Source: DASYKT01 sp963718105 (GTDB lineage Bacteria; Acidobacteriota; Blastocatellia; Pyrinomonadales; Pyrinomonadaceae). From it: 64,000 bases of DNA. Shown piece after piece: positions 1-8,871 of the stretch; position 1 is the first letter of the stretch; each line of letters begins with the position of its first letter. A program made the translations under genes and the position numbers. The stretch is taken from assembly GCA_963718105.1 (NCBI GenBank), contig OY970352.1, positions 1,178,001 to 1,242,000 of the forward strand. The letters run 5' to 3'. The notes below the pieces were generated by a model. The model ran no database searches, was not told the DNA's origin, and saw only the letters and a program-made list of their open reading frames with translations.

Positions 1-107
1 AACGGGATTTCCCACATGAAATAATAAGCTCTGACGTTATTTCTGATAAAAAGGTTTGATTACAAAATCTGCGTTTTAGGACACACAAACCCTAAGTACA
101 AAAGAAA

Positions 108-136
108 ACCCGGTCGCTACCGCTCCCGGTTCTGAC
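108..136 (-). repeat. Family B palindromic repeat, single copy
   Basis: A 29-bp copy ending in GGTTCTGAC just downstream of the alpha/beta hydrolase stop. The same motif recurs as single copies or inverted pairs at 33.8, 34.2, 36.1, 39.2, 47.6, 55.2 and 58.1 kb, and it flanks the RAYT transposase gene near 15 kb. Confidence 0.8.
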
Positions 137-144
137 AGGCCCGG

Positions 145-1617
145 TTATTTAAACCCCACCGGCGATATTTTCGCCAGACAAGATGTATCCGGTTTTGACG
201 GATCGCGAAGGAAACTCGCGGCTACTCTGACGGCGCAGGGATTACCGAAAAGCACGCCATGGCTGGTACTTTTTACTTCATAAGAATGGCTGTTAACGAA
301 CCATGAAGCGACCAGCCGGTTCCACTGCATCGGCGTATTCGGATCGTATTCACCCGAGAGAAGAAGGGCCGGAATGTCACTTTTAACGGGCTCGTTCTCA
401 ACCCCGGACGCGGGCGGCACATTCCACACCCGGCATATTCCCGGCATTGCGCCCATTATCGAAAACCCTTTTATTGCCGAGTATTTGGTGGACTGCCGGG
501 CGATCGTACGGTAATTTTCAAAAGGCATTTCTTCACGGCACCAGACGGAGTAGCGCATTCCCCACGCATAGCCTCCCTGATTCAGTTTTGCTTCCGCGTA
601 GGGCATGAGAGATCCGAAATTGCCTTTCGATACTTCCGTGATTATATGCGGCACACGGTATATGAGGTCGGTATCGCTGAGGTCGTCATATATTCCTTCG
701 ACGATATCGTTGCCATAGAGTTTTATCGGATAAACTTTTCCGTCTTTATTCACATTTAATACGACGGCTTTTTTATTTGCGGTTTTTAAGAGCGCGTAAA
801 ACTCCTTTTCTAACTTGGGATATTTTGCCGCGCATTTTTCGTCTCCCTGACAGCGCGCGAATAAAAGGTTGATCGAATTAATCAAATTATCCACACCGAC
901 CTCGTTCCAGTTAACGGTCGTGGGCAGCACTGAATCAAGAATGACGCTGCGGACGTGACGGCTGTATTCGCGAATGTAGTTGAGCATCACCCGCGCGCTA
1001 TATGAGACGCCGTAAAGATTCCATTTTTCTATTCCGAGAGTTTTTCTCAGGTCTTCGATATCCGCGGCGTTGGCGGCGCTGTCGTAGGCGGAGAGTACAT
1101 GGCCGGCGCCAGCCAATCTGTCGCGGCACACTTTAGCGGCTTTGACCTGCTCTGCCAGAAACTTTTTGCGGGTAAAATTTTGTTCGCTGCTTTTCAGGTT
1201 CGCGGCGTCTACTTCGGGGCAGCTCAAGTTGGGCTCCGCAAATCCCGTTCCTCTTTGTCCGAAAATAATGAAATCGCGGTCGCGCGTATAGGGCGCCAGA
1301 CGCGCCGCCCCATTAACTCTCATCATGGTGCCGCCGCCGGGCCCGCCGCCGGTGTAAAAGACCGGATCGGGTGCCGGGTGTTCGGAAGTGCTTTTTATGA
1401 TGATCACCGGCAGGCGCAGCGTTTTCGAACCTGTCCTGCGGCGATCTTCCGGTACAAAAAGCCTTCCGCATTCGGCTTTTATTCCCTGAGGCACCGGTAC
1501 CACGCAATCCCCGGGTTCAAAGCGAGGCAGGGTATTATCCTGCGCAGCGATATGTGCAGGGCCGAAAAGACAGATAAAACAAAAAATGAAGACGGGTAAA
1601 AAGGAAGTTAATTTCAT
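145..1617 (-). CDS. Secreted alpha/beta hydrolase (S33/TAP-like family)
   Basis: Predicted exported serine hydrolase or proline-type aminopeptidase of 490 residues. The N-terminus (hydrophobic FLPVFIFCFICLFG, then AHIAAQ) is a signal peptide. The oxyanion-hole segment appears as TGGGPGGG, a GQRGTGFAEPNLSCPE stretch follows as in tripeptidyl-aminopeptidase-like S33 enzymes, and the nucleophile elbow is YGVSYSA with Ser as the probable nucleophile. The C-terminus has the TAP-like pattern ALLLSGEYDPNTPMQWN (acid) and a late STSHGV histidine, so the triad looks complete. The substrate cannot be told from sequence. It is transcribed divergently from the TrmB-type regulator, with a palindromic operator between them, so that regulator may control it. 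Confidence 0.85.
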   Translation of the reverse strand: MKLTSFLPVFIFCFICLFGPAHIAAQDNTLPRFEPGDCVVPVPQGIKAECGRLFVPEDRRRTGSKTLRLPVIIIKSTSEHPAPDPVFYTGGGPGGGTMMRVNGAARLAPYTRDRDFIIFGQRGTGFAEPNLSCPEVDAANLKSSEQNFTRKKFLAEQVKAAKVCRDRLAGAGHVLSAYDSAANAADIEDLRKTLGIEKWNLYGVSYSARVMLNYIREYSRHVRSVILDSVLPTTVNWNEVGVDNLINSINLLFARCQGDEKCAAKYPKLEKEFYALLKTANKKAVVLNVNKDGKVYPIKLYGNDIVEGIYDDLSDTDLIYRVPHIITEVSKGNFGSLMPYAEAKLNQGGYAWGMRYSVWCREEMPFENYRTIARQSTKYSAIKGFSIMGAMPGICRVWNVPPASGVENEPVKSDIPALLLSGEYDPNTPMQWNRLVASWFVNSHSYEVKSTSHGVLFGNPCAVRVAASFLRDPSKPDTSCLAKISPVGFK

Positions 1618-1670
1618 TAGAGATCCTTCAGTTTACTGGCGTTTACCGGCTAAAAGTGATTGAATTTGTA

Positions 1671-1696
1671 ATAGTAGTAGCGTATACTACTACTAT
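1671..1696. promoter_or_regulatory. Perfect 10-bp inverted repeat, likely operator
   Basis: ATAGTAGTAG, a 6-bp spacer CGTATA, then CTACTACTAT. The arms are perfectly complementary. The site lies in the 89 bp between two divergent start codons, ending 10 bp before the regulator ATG at 1707. Its size and place fit a dimeric winged-helix repressor acting on both genes. Confidence 0.7.
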
Positions 1697-1706
1697 TGTC
1701 AAGAAA

Positions 1707-2567
1707 ATGTCTATTAAAAGCCTAAATCCGCTGACAGAACTGGGATTCACTGAACTAGAATCCACGGTTTATCTTTATTTGGTGGAAAATTCGCCCGCCA
1801 CACCCTACCGGGTAGCAAAAGCGATCGGCAAGCCGGTGGCAAATACCTATAAGGCGGTCGAGGACCTGCGTCAAAAAGGGGCGGTTTTGGTGGATGAAAC
1901 CCACAATCGTCTCTGCCAGGCAATTCCGCCGGCGGAACTTCTGAGTAAGTTAAAAGAGTCTTACCTGGCGCGGCATGAAGCGGCCGGCGAAATTCTTTCA
2001 AAATTAAAACCTTCCGGGGACCGGGAAAAGATATTCACTCTTACGAGCGCCGATCAGGTTTTGCAGACCTGCAAAAAGCTGCTGGAAAACGCTGAGAGCG
2101 TGATACTTGCCGATGCTTTTCCCGGGGTGGTCGATATTTTACGGCCGTGGCTGAAGGCAGCGGCGGCACGGGGCGTCACGACGGTGCTGCAGACCTACGG
2201 CCCGGCCGAGATCGAGGGTGTAGAGGTCGTGCCCTATCAGGCGGCCGAACTTTCGCTGCGGCGCTGGCCGGGACAATGGCTGATCGTGGTAGTGGATGGA
2301 GCGGAATACCTGTTTGCGTATTTAAATGATGACGCGACGGTCGCTCACCAGGCGATCTGGTGCGGCAGCGCATTTCTGGCCCTGCCGCAGCACAGCAATC
2401 TCGCCATCGCATTTCGCGCCGCCCTGCTGGAACAACTTGTCAAAGACAGCGCCCCGCTGTCCGAAATGCAGCAGGCGCTAAAAAGAACCGAACGCTGGCT
2501 GGTATTGGGCACACGCGGTTATAACGAACTTGCCGCAAAGTTTTCCTACCGGCAGATAAATCAGTGA
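1707..2567 (+). CDS. TrmB-family transcriptional regulator
   Basis: Winged-helix regulator of 286 residues. The N-terminal domain (LTELGFTELESTVYLYLVENSPATPYRVAKAIG) matches the TrmB/MarR-like helix-turn-helix. A coiled linker (about residues 75-105) and a C-terminal effector domain resembling the PLD-like TrmB sensor half follow. ATG 1707 is chosen: the longer frame from 1656 would translate the palindrome into a repetitive N-terminus (VVAYTTTIV) unlike a natural start. The close palindrome suggests autoregulation. The inducer is unknown; TrmB proteins often sense sugars but many bind other ligands. The ALDH gene follows after a family A repeat, so a link to kynurenine catabolism is possible but not shown. 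Confidence 0.8.
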   Translation: MSIKSLNPLTELGFTELESTVYLYLVENSPATPYRVAKAIGKPVANTYKAVEDLRQKGAVLVDETHNRLCQAIPPAELLSKLKESYLARHEAAGEILSKLKPSGDREKIFTLTSADQVLQTCKKLLENAESVILADAFPGVVDILRPWLKAAAARGVTTVLQTYGPAEIEGVEVVPYQAAELSLRRWPGQWLIVVVDGAEYLFAYLNDDATVAHQAIWCGSAFLALPQHSNLAIAFRAALLEQLVKDSAPLSEMQQALKRTERWLVLGTRGYNELAAKFSYRQINQ

Positions 2568-2576
2568 ACTTTCGAC

Positions 2577-2700
2577 TTTACCTGGGGGCGCCGGCATCTT
2601 GCCGGCAAAGAATCGCTTGAGCGTCTAAAAAGTGTAATTAACGCCAATTAGCGCGAGCAAGTCGCGCTTGCCGGCAAGATGCCGGCGCTCCCAGGTTTAC
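2577..2700. repeat. Family A inverted-pair repeat
   Basis: About 124 bp with complementary ends (TTTACCTGGG ... CCCAGGTTTAC) and inner GCCGGCATCTTGCCGGC arms. It fills most of the gap between the regulator and ALDH genes. The same architecture recurs at 9.8, 12.1 and 61.1 kb, with partial copies elsewhere. It could fold into a long cruciform or hairpin. Confidence 0.85.
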
Positions 2701-2795
2701 TGCACTATTTAACTATGTTCTAAAGCCTTAAGCTTTTAATACTCTCGGAAAACAATGTAATATTACCTCACAGTTTTGGGCACAGTTTTGCGGCG

Positions 2796-4253
2796 ATGCT
2801 AAAAATAGAAAACTACATTAACGGTGAATTGACGAGTCCGGTTTCGGGAAATTATCTCGACAATTACGAACCTGCGACGGGACAGGTCTATTCGCTGATC
2901 CCTGATTCGGGCGCGGCGGACGTCGAGCGGGCGGTCGAAGCGGCCAGAGCGGCCTTTCCCGGTTGGGCGAAAACGCCGCCGGAACAAAGATTCGAGATAT
3001 TGATGCGCCTGGTCACGCTGATCGAGCGCGATCTGGACAAACTCGCCGAAGCCGAAAGTATAGACAACGGCAAGCCTCTTTCGCTGGCAAAAGTAATGGA
3101 TATTCCGCGCGCCAGCAGCAATTTCCGTTTCTATGCCACGGCCGCGATGCATTTCGCGAGTGAATCGCACGAGACCGCGCTCGCGGATGGCGGACTGGCG
3201 ATAAATTACACGCTGCGAAAACCGCTCGGTGTGGTCGGGTGTATCTCGCCCTGGAATCTGCCACTTTATCTTTTTACCTGGAAGATCGCGCCGGCGATCG
3301 CAGCGGGGAATTGTGTGGTCGCCAAGCCTTCGGAAATAACGCCGATGACGGCATATCTTCTTTCGCGGCTGGCAATAGAAGCGGGATTGCCGGCAGGAGT
3401 TTTAAACATTGTGCACGGTACCGGGCCGAACGTCGGCGCGGCGATCGTCGCCCATCCCGACATCAAGGCGATCTCATTTACCGGCGGCACCAAAACAGGC
3501 GAAGAGATCGCCCGCACGGCCGCGCCGATGTTCAAAAAACTCTCGCTCGAACTGGGCGGCAAAAATCCGAATATTATTTTTGCGGATTGTAATTACGAAG
3601 AAATGCTTGCCACCACGGTGCGTTCTTCTTTTGCCAACCAGGGGCAAATTTGTCTTTGCGGATCGCGCATATTTGTCGAAAGATCGATCTACGAAAAATT
3701 CAAAACAGATTTTGTCGAGCGCGTTTCAAAGCTAAAACTCGGCGACCCCTTAGCGGACGGCAGCGATCTGGGCGCGGTCGTTTCCCAGCCGCATATGGAA
3801 AAAATTCTTTCCTATATAAAGCTGGCGCAGGAAGAAGGCGGACGCATTTTGACCGGCGGAAAACAGGTGGCCCTCGAAGGCCGCTGCGCGAACGGGTGGT
3901 TCATCGAGCCGGCCGTGATCGAAGGATTGGCTCACGATTGCCGCACGAACCAGGAAGAAATATTCGGGCCGGTGGTCAGCGTAACCCCGTTTGAAACAGA
4001 AGACGAGGTTCTTGCGTATGCAAACAGCGTCCGCTATGGTTTATCGGCCACACTCTGGACGGAAAATCTTTCGCGCGCGCACCGCGTAGCGGAAAAACTG
4101 GAATCCGGCATCGTCTGGATAAACTGCTGGCTGCTCCGCGATCTGCGCACACCCTTCGGCGGCGTGAAAGATTCCGGCATGGGCCGCGAAGGCGGCTTTG
4201 AAGCCCTGAAGTTTTTTACCGAAGAAAAGAATGTTTGCATTAAAATAAAATAA
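2796..4253 (+). CDS. amnC: Aldehyde dehydrogenase, probable 2-aminomuconate semialdehyde dehydrogenase
   Basis: NAD-dependent aldehyde dehydrogenase of 485 residues, the usual length. Visible landmarks are the nucleotide-binding FTGGTKTGEEI, the general-base LELGGKNPNI and the catalytic cysteine in NQGQICLCGSR. The set resembles the ALDH8/AmnC/hydroxymuconate semialdehyde group, which oxidises 2-aminomuconate-6-semialdehyde to 2-aminomuconate. Assignment to the kynurenine route rests mainly on context: ACMS decarboxylase, 3-HAO, RidA deaminase, KynU and KMO genes follow on the same strand within 30 kb. No Shine-Dalgarno sequence precedes the ATG. A related betaine or general aldehyde dehydrogenase cannot be excluded. 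Confidence 0.8.
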   Translation: MLKIENYINGELTSPVSGNYLDNYEPATGQVYSLIPDSGAADVERAVEAARAAFPGWAKTPPEQRFEILMRLVTLIERDLDKLAEAESIDNGKPLSLAKVMDIPRASSNFRFYATAAMHFASESHETALADGGLAINYTLRKPLGVVGCISPWNLPLYLFTWKIAPAIAAGNCVVAKPSEITPMTAYLLSRLAIEAGLPAGVLNIVHGTGPNVGAAIVAHPDIKAISFTGGTKTGEEIARTAAPMFKKLSLELGGKNPNIIFADCNYEEMLATTVRSSFANQGQICLCGSRIFVERSIYEKFKTDFVERVSKLKLGDPLADGSDLGAVVSQPHMEKILSYIKLAQEEGGRILTGGKQVALEGRCANGWFIEPAVIEGLAHDCRTNQEEIFGPVVSVTPFETEDEVLAYANSVRYGLSATLWTENLSRAHRVAEKLESGIVWINCWLLRDLRTPFGGVKDSGMGREGGFEALKFFTEEKNVCIKIK

Positions 4254-4343
4254 ATGTAAATATACTCCCTCACCATTGATTGCACCCTGCTTTTCCCGCA
4301 AATCAAGACATATTTTGAGACCCAAGGAGATGTAATATCCTGC

Positions 4344-7300
4344 ATGAAGTCATCGACTGCTTACCGCTCACAAGGAAGAAGATTAACCGCCAATGATCTG
4401 GCCGAAAGATTATTGCCCGATCTGCACATGAACGAATTTATCGGATGGGCGCCCGATCTGTTCGCTTTTACCAGTTATATGATGAGCAATACCGGAGCGT
4501 ATCAATTGGTAGTATCCCCGCCGACAAAAGCGAGTTGGGAACCGACCAACAAGGAATTGAAGGACTGGCTGGGCATTGAGATCAAATGGGACGAAGAAAC
4601 AAACAAATGGGCAGCTTTTAGCCAGGAGTCGGAGGAAAAGCTGCAGACGGATAAAGATGACCAGGTTTCTATCAGCGACGAAGAAAGGGAAAGGCCAAAC
4701 CAGATATTAAATAACTGGTTAAAATCGTTTTTACTAGATGCCAAAGATGCCAAAAAATGGATACTCGAACCTAAAGGCTGGCGTTTCCCAGGGCACAGGC
4801 TGGCTTATTTTAGTGATGAATTGAAGAAACCTTTGAAGCAATTGGAAGGCAACCCTGAAAAGCAGATCTATGCTATCGCGGAACACATAAAGATCCATGC
4901 CCTGGTCGGCTTATCGAGCCCGATCAAAGGAGAAGGCGCTAAAGAGCTGCTGGAAAATTATCAAAGAAAAGAGATCTCTAAAATAGAAGAAGAGATAACT
5001 TCCGCCGAAGATAAAAAAATTATCGATAAAAAAAAGCAGGAGTTAAAGGATCTTAAAGATCTTTTTGAAAAGAAGACCGAAATTAGCCTGGCGGATTTTT
5101 TAAAAAATGATGAAGACCGGAATTGGATACAGTTTGTGCAGAAACTGGGCGACGATTGGAATGAGCACCTGGAAGAAATGACCGATAAGGAATTCCAGCT
5201 TATTAATCACGCTTTACGGAAAGAAGAAGGAAATATATTTCATCAAGCCGACCGCAAAGGCCGCAAGGACCATTTCGATAACACAGCGCTGTCTTACGAT
5301 GAATACGCGGAGAACTACATCGGCAAAAAAGATGACGAAAATCCGGAGAAAGAGCGGGAAAAAGAACTGCTCGGCATTTTGCTGAAAAACACCCCGCCGC
5401 TTCTTTTGATCTGCTGGGCATTTTTTTACAATGAGCTGAATTGCGAAACTTTTTATGGCACGGATGATCAGGCTCTTAACGTTTCTGATCTTTTGTGCAA
5501 TCGCGATGAGATCCAGATAAATTTAGAACAGAAAAAGAGGCTTTGGAGAGTGTGCCAATCAATCTTTACGCTGCACGCAATTGCCGATATTTGCTGTACT
5601 ACCTGGGGCATTTACCCGGTCGAAGAACCGGAAAAAGAGAGAGCCCGATGGTATGCCGAGAAACTTTTATATGATAAGGGCAGCCTCTCGACGGTCAACC
5701 CGGAACGCGGGCGCGTAATTCCCAAGCGGCATAATCCTAATGTCGGCATTACCTTGCGCTCTATCTCAAGCAATCTGGCGTTTCATAGATCCTCGGTGGA
5801 TGTCGTCTGGCGGGGCGCAACGGAAACGCCTCTCGAAAACAGGCTGAAAGAGATAGAGGAGAGGGAGAAAAAGAACTCCGAAACGCTGCCCAAAACGCTC
5901 TCTATTTTATTAATGCCATTTCCTCTTGATGTAAAAGCAAAGCATTTCAGAGAAGATAGGGATGCCGAGGGCAGAGTGAATATGTCCTCTGATTACGGGT
6001 TTTTTAAATATAACCCGCAGGAAGGCACCGGCCGCGTTCAGATCTTTCAGGAAAACAACGAGATGACGAACCACATTATAAAACTGATCGAAGAGGCCAA
6101 ACAGGAGTTGGAAGAGGATAGATTTGTCGACATAGTAGTGTTTCCAGAAAGCTCTTTAAGCAAACAGCAGTATGAAATGCTGCAGGCCAAGCTGGAAGGA
6201 AAATCGCTGCAACATGAGATCGACGAGTTGGATGACAAAAGAAAAAAAATAGAGCAAAAAGAAGATAAAGTGCGGGCCCGGATCGATACGGCCATCCAAA
6301 ATAAAGAGGAGGTAGCCGCGTACGCGATCGTCCCCCAAATTGATCAGAACATAGATGACCATGGGAGCACGCTGACGGAGCTGCAGAAAAAGATCAAGAT
6401 CCCGCCCAGTGTTCTGATCGCCGGAGTTAGAGAGTCTCCGCAAGATATTCAGGAGGAGGTCAAGCTAAAGAACACAAGGGAGCTGGAGAATGAGACCGAA
6501 GAAAATAGAGCAGCCAAAATAGCTGAATTTAAAGAGGAAATAAAGGGGCACACTTTTTTCGATCGAAATGCAGTGTATTGCAAGTACTACAATAACACCG
6601 ACGAAGGGTATGACGGCGAACGCTACCGGATGTCCCAAAAGTTCAAGCAGTATAAGCATCATCGCTGGCAGCTTGACTCTACTCAGATCAGATCTTACGG
6701 TCTGAGCCAGATACTGGAACCGGAAAAACACAAAATATGGTGGGAAGCGATGAAGGTTCCGCGCCGGAGAGTTAGTTTTTTAAACGTCGGTAAGGTTATG
6801 ACGATCTCTCATTTGATATGTGAAGATCTGGCCAGGCAGGATCCGATCGCCGATCTTATCAGGCATGTGGGCCCGACGCTGGTAGTAACATTATTGATGG
6901 ACGGGCCGCAGCTCAAAAATCGCTGGTCTTCGAGATACGCGAGTATTTTGTCTGACGACCCCGGGTCATCGGTCATCACCCTAACATCTTTCGGAATGGT
7001 CAAAAGATATAACTCTCCCCACGGCCTTCTTTCACGGGTGGTCGCCTTATGGAGTGAAAGCCACGGGCAAGTAAGAGAGATCGAACTGGCGAATGGAGCT
7101 GAGGCAATATTATTGACATTAAAGTGCGAACCTAAACAAGAGAGAACGGCTGACGGAAGAGAAGAAAGAGTTCCGACAAACACGTTGAGTTTGGTCGACG
7201 TGATCCAGATCTATCCGCCACCGATCGTAAACCCTGAGAGCGGCAGCCAAAATGATGTTAGTGGCTCGGATGAACAAAAACTTCAAGGAAAGCAGAAAGC

Positions 7301-7358
7301 TCCGGCCAACCCGAAATCTCGCGGCAAGCAGAAAATTGCCGGAAAGACAGGAGGCTAA
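4344..7358 (+). CDS. Large orphan protein with C-terminal nitrilase-like domain
   Basis: A 1004-residue cytosolic protein not recognised as a whole. Residues 1-510 match nothing I know; they are helical and charged, with a cysteine-containing LLICWAFFYNELNC stretch and a coiled coil near 215-250. From about 525 to 935 there is a carbon-nitrogen hydrolase fold: VVFPESS (Glu602), Lys771 in KQYKHH and LICEDL (Cys826) give the Glu-Lys-Cys triad. A charged coiled-coil of some 60 residues is inserted between Glu602 and the next core strand (SVLIAGVRE). The tail is Lys/Gln/Gly-rich. AGGAG lies upstream and a good terminator follows, so it is a single-gene unit. It has more AGA/AAA/ATA codons than its neighbours, which suggests transfer. 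Nitrilase domains fused to long unknown regions occur in anti-phage proteins such as DRT1, but no reverse transcriptase motif is visible here. Confidence 0.75.
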   Translation: MKSSTAYRSQGRRLTANDLAERLLPDLHMNEFIGWAPDLFAFTSYMMSNTGAYQLVVSPPTKASWEPTNKELKDWLGIEIKWDEETNKWAAFSQESEEKLQTDKDDQVSISDEERERPNQILNNWLKSFLLDAKDAKKWILEPKGWRFPGHRLAYFSDELKKPLKQLEGNPEKQIYAIAEHIKIHALVGLSSPIKGEGAKELLENYQRKEISKIEEEITSAEDKKIIDKKKQELKDLKDLFEKKTEISLADFLKNDEDRNWIQFVQKLGDDWNEHLEEMTDKEFQLINHALRKEEGNIFHQADRKGRKDHFDNTALSYDEYAENYIGKKDDENPEKEREKELLGILLKNTPPLLLICWAFFYNELNCETFYGTDDQALNVSDLLCNRDEIQINLEQKKRLWRVCQSIFTLHAIADICCTTWGIYPVEEPEKERARWYAEKLLYDKGSLSTVNPERGRVIPKRHNPNVGITLRSISSNLAFHRSSVDVVWRGATETPLENRLKEIEEREKKNSETLPKTLSILLMPFPLDVKAKHFREDRDAEGRVNMSSDYGFFKYNPQEGTGRVQIFQENNEMTNHIIKLIEEAKQELEEDRFVDIVVFPESSLSKQQYEMLQAKLEGKSLQHEIDELDDKRKKIEQKEDKVRARIDTAIQNKEEVAAYAIVPQIDQNIDDHGSTLTELQKKIKIPPSVLIAGVRESPQDIQEEVKLKNTRELENETEENRAAKIAEFKEEIKGHTFFDRNAVYCKYYNNTDEGYDGERYRMSQKFKQYKHHRWQLDSTQIRSYGLSQILEPEKHKIWWEAMKVPRRRVSFLNVGKVMTISHLICEDLARQDPIADLIRHVGPTLVVTLLMDGPQLKNRWSSRYASILSDDPGSSVITLTSFGMVKRYNSPHGLLSRVVALWSESHGQVREIELANGAEAILLTLKCEPKQERTADGREERVPTNTLSLVDVIQIYPPPIVNPESGSQNDVSGSDEQKLQGKQKAPANPKSRGKQKIAGKTGG

Positions 7359-7382
7359 ATTCGCTCAAGTTAGCGTGGGTAT

Positions 7383-7412
7383 AAAAGCGTTCATCTTAAT
7401 GGACGCTTTTTT
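7383..7412 (+). terminator. Intrinsic terminator after the nitrilase-domain gene
   Basis: AAAAGCGTTC pairs with GGACGCTTTT around an 8-nt loop (one G-U pair), followed by further T residues. It lies 25 bp past the stop codon and separates this gene from the peptidase gene. Confidence 0.8.
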
Positions 7413-7516
7413 GTAAAGGAAATTTATTCGTCAGCAGGCAAGCCGGGTGGTAAGTTAAAATAGTTAGATGTATTATTCTAAAAGCCCTTTTTTATATTAA
7501 AAAACCTGAGGTATAA

Positions 7517-8827
7517 ATGAAAGCTATTTATGTATTTACTGTTTTCCTGCTTTTGGCGCTTACTGCGCAGGCGCAGGTTAAACCGCCGCAGGAATCGGCG
7601 ATGGACAGATTTTTGCGCTATGTGAAGATCGATACGCAGTCGGCGGAAGATCAGAGCACGGTGCCGAGCACCAAGAAGCAGTGCGACTTGGCGAATTTGC
7701 TGGCAAAGGAATTAAAAGACCTGGGCGTGCAGAATGTCCGGGTGAGCGAATTTTGCATAGTCTATGGCATGGTGCCGGGAAATTTACCGGATAATTCCAA
7801 AGTGCCTACGATCGGTTTTATCGCGCACATGGATACCTCGCCGGCCGTCTCGGGCGCAAACGTGAACGCCATCATCCATAAAAATTACCAGGGCGGCGAC
7901 ATCGTTTTACCAAACGATAAAACGCAGATCATCACTGTCGAAAAAAATCCCGACCTGAAAAATTTGATCGGTGACGATATTATTACGGCGGACGGAACTA
8001 CGCTGCTCGGTTCCGACGACAAATCGGGCTGCGCAGAAGTGATGACCATGATCGACACTCTGAAGCAAAATCCGCAGCTTAAGCACGGTAATATTGCCAT
8101 CGCTTTTACGCCGGACGAAGAGGTCGGCGGCGGTATAGATAAATTTGATATCGAGGGCTGGGGCGCTAAATTCGCCTACACGGTAGACGGCGAGCAGCTC
8201 GGCGATATTTCGAATGAGACCTGGTCGGCGCGCACCGCGACCGTTACCTTCCGCGGCCTATCGACACACCCCGGCACCGCTAAAGGAATAATGGTCAATT
8301 CGGTATACGCGCTGGGCGATTTTCTCAGCCGCGTTCCGCAGGATATGCTTCCGGAAACCACCGAAGGCCGGGTCGGTTTTATTCATCCTTATGTCGGCAA
8401 CCTGGATATCGAGGTTTCGACAGTCAAGGTCCTCATCAGAGATTTCGACCTCAGCGGCGTTGAAGCAAAAGAAGCGCTGTTGAAAAAGCTGGTGGCTGAG
8501 ACGCAGGGCAAATTTCCCAAGGTGAAGATCGAATACGACAGCAAACTCGGTTATTTGAATATGAAAGAGACGCTGAAAAATTTTCCGCAGTTGACCGATC
8601 ATGCCATTGAGGCGGCGCGGCGCGCCGGTGTCAAAGCCGAGCTTCGCCCGATCCGCGGCGGCACCGACGGCTCGAATCTGACCACGCGCGGGCTGCCGAC
8701 GCCGAACCTTTTCACCGGCGGGCATAATTTCCACGGCAAGCTGGAATTTAATTCGCGTAAGGGCCTGGAAAAATCAACCGATACTTTGGTCCACCTGGTA
8801 CAGGTCTGGGCGGAGAAATCGAAATAA
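7517..8827 (+). CDS. pepT: Exported peptidase T-like tripeptidase (M20B)
   Basis: Zinc aminotripeptidase of 436 residues. The body is typical PepT: FLRYVKIDTQS near the start, GFIAHMDTSP with the first metal His/Asp, DGTTLLGSDDKSG with the bridging Asp, TPDEEVGGG with the catalytic Glu pair, and the distal GGTDGSNL and GGHNFHG metal loops. An extra N-terminal segment (MKAIYVFTVFLLLALTAQAQ) reads as a cleavable signal peptide. Classical PepT is cytoplasmic, so this version probably acts in the periplasm. GAGG precedes the ATG by 8 bp. It stands alone between a terminator and a convergent gene. Confidence 0.88.
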   Translation: MKAIYVFTVFLLLALTAQAQVKPPQESAMDRFLRYVKIDTQSAEDQSTVPSTKKQCDLANLLAKELKDLGVQNVRVSEFCIVYGMVPGNLPDNSKVPTIGFIAHMDTSPAVSGANVNAIIHKNYQGGDIVLPNDKTQIITVEKNPDLKNLIGDDIITADGTTLLGSDDKSGCAEVMTMIDTLKQNPQLKHGNIAIAFTPDEEVGGGIDKFDIEGWGAKFAYTVDGEQLGDISNETWSARTATVTFRGLSTHPGTAKGIMVNSVYALGDFLSRVPQDMLPETTEGRVGFIHPYVGNLDIEVSTVKVLIRDFDLSGVEAKEALLKKLVAETQGKFPKVKIEYDSKLGYLNMKETLKNFPQLTDHAIEAARRAGVKAELRPIRGGTDGSNLTTRGLPTPNLFTGGHNFHGKLEFNSRKGLEKSTDTLVHLVQVWAEKSK

Positions 8828-8871
8828 GGAAATTAGGAAATTAGGAAAGAAGAGGCAGACGGGGTGTTCTT

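Noticed and set aside
1099..1599. 166-codon plus-strand frame opposite the alpha/beta hydrolase
   Set aside because: It is the antisense shadow of a well-supported gene and has no family features.
1656..1706. Longer start for the TrmB regulator
   Set aside because: It would translate the operator palindrome; ATG 1707 gives the family-typical N-terminus.
4344..5870. Reverse transcriptase domain in the N-terminal half of the 1004-residue protein
   Set aside because: No Tyr-x-Asp-Asp-type catalytic motif or RT palm pattern was found, so a DRT1 assignment is not supported.
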